Source: Aphelocoma coerulescens
Lineage: Eukaryota; Chordata; Aves; Passeriformes; Corvidae
Assembly: GCF_041296385.1 (NCBI RefSeq)
Contig: NW_027183610.1
Span: 1 to 64,000, forward strand
Reading direction: 5' to 3'
DNA: 64,000 nt
Shown: positions 63,426 through 64,000 of the stretch, piece by piece
How positions within the stretch are numbered: position 1 is the first letter of the stretch
Layout of the letters: the number at the start of each line of letters is the position of its first letter
Made by a program: the position numbers and the translations under genes
Notes under the pieces: model-generated
Databases searched by the model: none
Told to the model about the DNA's origin: nothing
The model's input: only the letters and a program-made list of their open reading frames with translations

Positions 63426-64000
63426 GTCCAGCTGCATGCCAGGAGTGAGCACAAAATCTACCTGCATTCTCTGCAGCATGCCATCCTGGAGCAGAGCCAT
63501 TGCCAAAGGAAGCCGTGAGCCCGTGCCAAGCCAGTGCCGGAGTGGGATCCTAGCAGCACCTGTGGAAGCCGGGAGAGAGGAGCCCACCTGGAGCAGGTTC
63601 GTGCAGGATTAATCATCCCGTGGCTTCCCACCAGGGTCCTGTTGCTTCCAAAAGGCCCCACAGTGTCACTGTGGCCCCTCGGTTCCACCAGGTTCCATAG
63701 CGTCACTGTGGTGCCCAGGGTTCCGTCAGCTTCGCCAGCATCCCCACGGTCTGCAGAGGTCCCCGAGCTTCTGTGGTGTCACAGTGGAGGCAGGGTTGCA
63801 TCAGGTTCCATAGCATCAGCACGGTCTCCAGGGCTCCCAGAGGTTCTGTGGTGTCACAGTGGAGGCAGGGTTGCATCAGGTTCCATAGCATCACCACAGT
63901 CTCCAGGGCTCCCTGAGCTTCTGTGGTGTCACAGTGGAGGCAGGGTTGCATCAGGTTCCATAGCATCAGCACGGTCTCCAGGGCTCCCAGAGGTTCTGTG
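63426..64000 (+). repeat. Monomer unit 29 (partial, cut by window end)
   Basis: Only the first 575 bp are present, ending inside the 75-bp repeat block that begins at 63769. The private G at 63759 replaces C. The array continues past the window. Confidence 0.95.

Larger units (their letters stand above)
1..64000 (+). repeat. Macrosatellite array, 2,268-bp monomer, at least 28.25 copies
   Basis: The same 2,268-bp sequence repeats head to tail across the entire window, all copies in one orientation. With the unit start set at the base after TTTATT, starts fall at 1, 2268, 4536 and then every 2,268 bp to 40824, followed by 43091, 45359, 47626, 49894, 52161, 54429, 56697, 58965, 61233 and 63426. 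Four units lack one base and one lacks exactly 75 bp. I see roughly 23 substituted sites among 28 copies, so pairwise divergence is far below 1%. Every unit has two BamHI sites (120 and 1291 in unit 1), which predicts fragments of about 1.10 and 1.17 kb. Both window edges lie inside the array. The family is not one I can name; a vertebrate, probably avian, source is inferred from composition and CpG depletion. Confidence 0.98.

Noticed and set aside
1..64000. Bacterial operon or phage region
   Set aside because: No long constrained genes, no ribosome-binding sites, CpG depletion and a perfect tandem structure. Short frames are by-products of composition.
1..64000. Known transposable element
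   Set aside because: I found no terminal inverted repeats, target-site duplications, long terminal repeats, reverse transcriptase frame or CR1/LINE tail at monomer junctions.

Overview
The whole 64 kb window is one head-to-tail macrosatellite array. A 2,268-bp monomer runs from the first base to the last, giving 28 complete copies plus a 575-bp partial 29th copy. No non-array DNA appears at either edge, so the array is longer than the window. Copies differ by only a handful of bases. I number units from the base after a conserved TTTATT (AATAAA on the minus strand). On that phase units 1, 19, 21 and 23 are 2,267 bp, unit 28 is 2,193 bp, and all others are 2,268 bp.

The organism looks like a vertebrate and most plausibly a bird, but this is inference. 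The DNA is GC-rich with CpG depletion: I hand-count about 48 CpG in unit 2, well under base-composition expectation. There is no dense coding, and no Alu, CR1 or other retroelement that I recognise. Splice and poly(A)-like signals are of animal type. No bacterial, phage, plasmid, CRISPR, tRNA or rRNA feature is present.

Layout of one monomer, using unit 2 (2268-4535): 2268-2499 unique sequence with a BamHI site at 2387; 2500-2516 a 17-bp palindrome; 2517-2610 decayed copies of the 75-bp repeat; 2611-2986 five tandem 75-bp repeats; 2987 to about 3160 further decayed copies; about 3160-3560 G/GT-rich unique DNA ending at a second BamHI site (3559); 3560-4070 a more AT-rich stretch with pyrimidine tracts and minus-strand splice-donor-like sites; 4073-4291 a minus-strand exon-like block; 4322-4412 a second weaker exon-like block; 4477-4489 an overlapping GC box and CCAAT box; 4530-4535 AATAAA on the minus strand.

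Repetition is nested: 75-bp repeats alternate in two flavours (about 150-bp period) inside the 2,268-bp monomer, and monomers alternate in two types to form a 4,535-bp dimer across 40824-54428. A weaker dimer register lies at 31752-40823. Local blocks of shared variants (units 2-8 and 10, units 11-13, units 24-26) point to ongoing unequal exchange and gene conversion.

No protein-coding gene can be supported. Open frames occur on both strands, but they overlap each other, many begin at non-ATG codons, some are broken in subsets of copies, and between-copy changes show no sign of protein constraint. The most interesting possibility is that each monomer is, or once was, a minus-strand transcription unit, with AATAAA of one copy lying about 40 bp before a GC/CCAAT box of the next. 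That would resemble non-coding macrosatellite transcription such as the chicken Z-linked MHM repeat. Identity with MHM is not established and the BamHI map argues against it.
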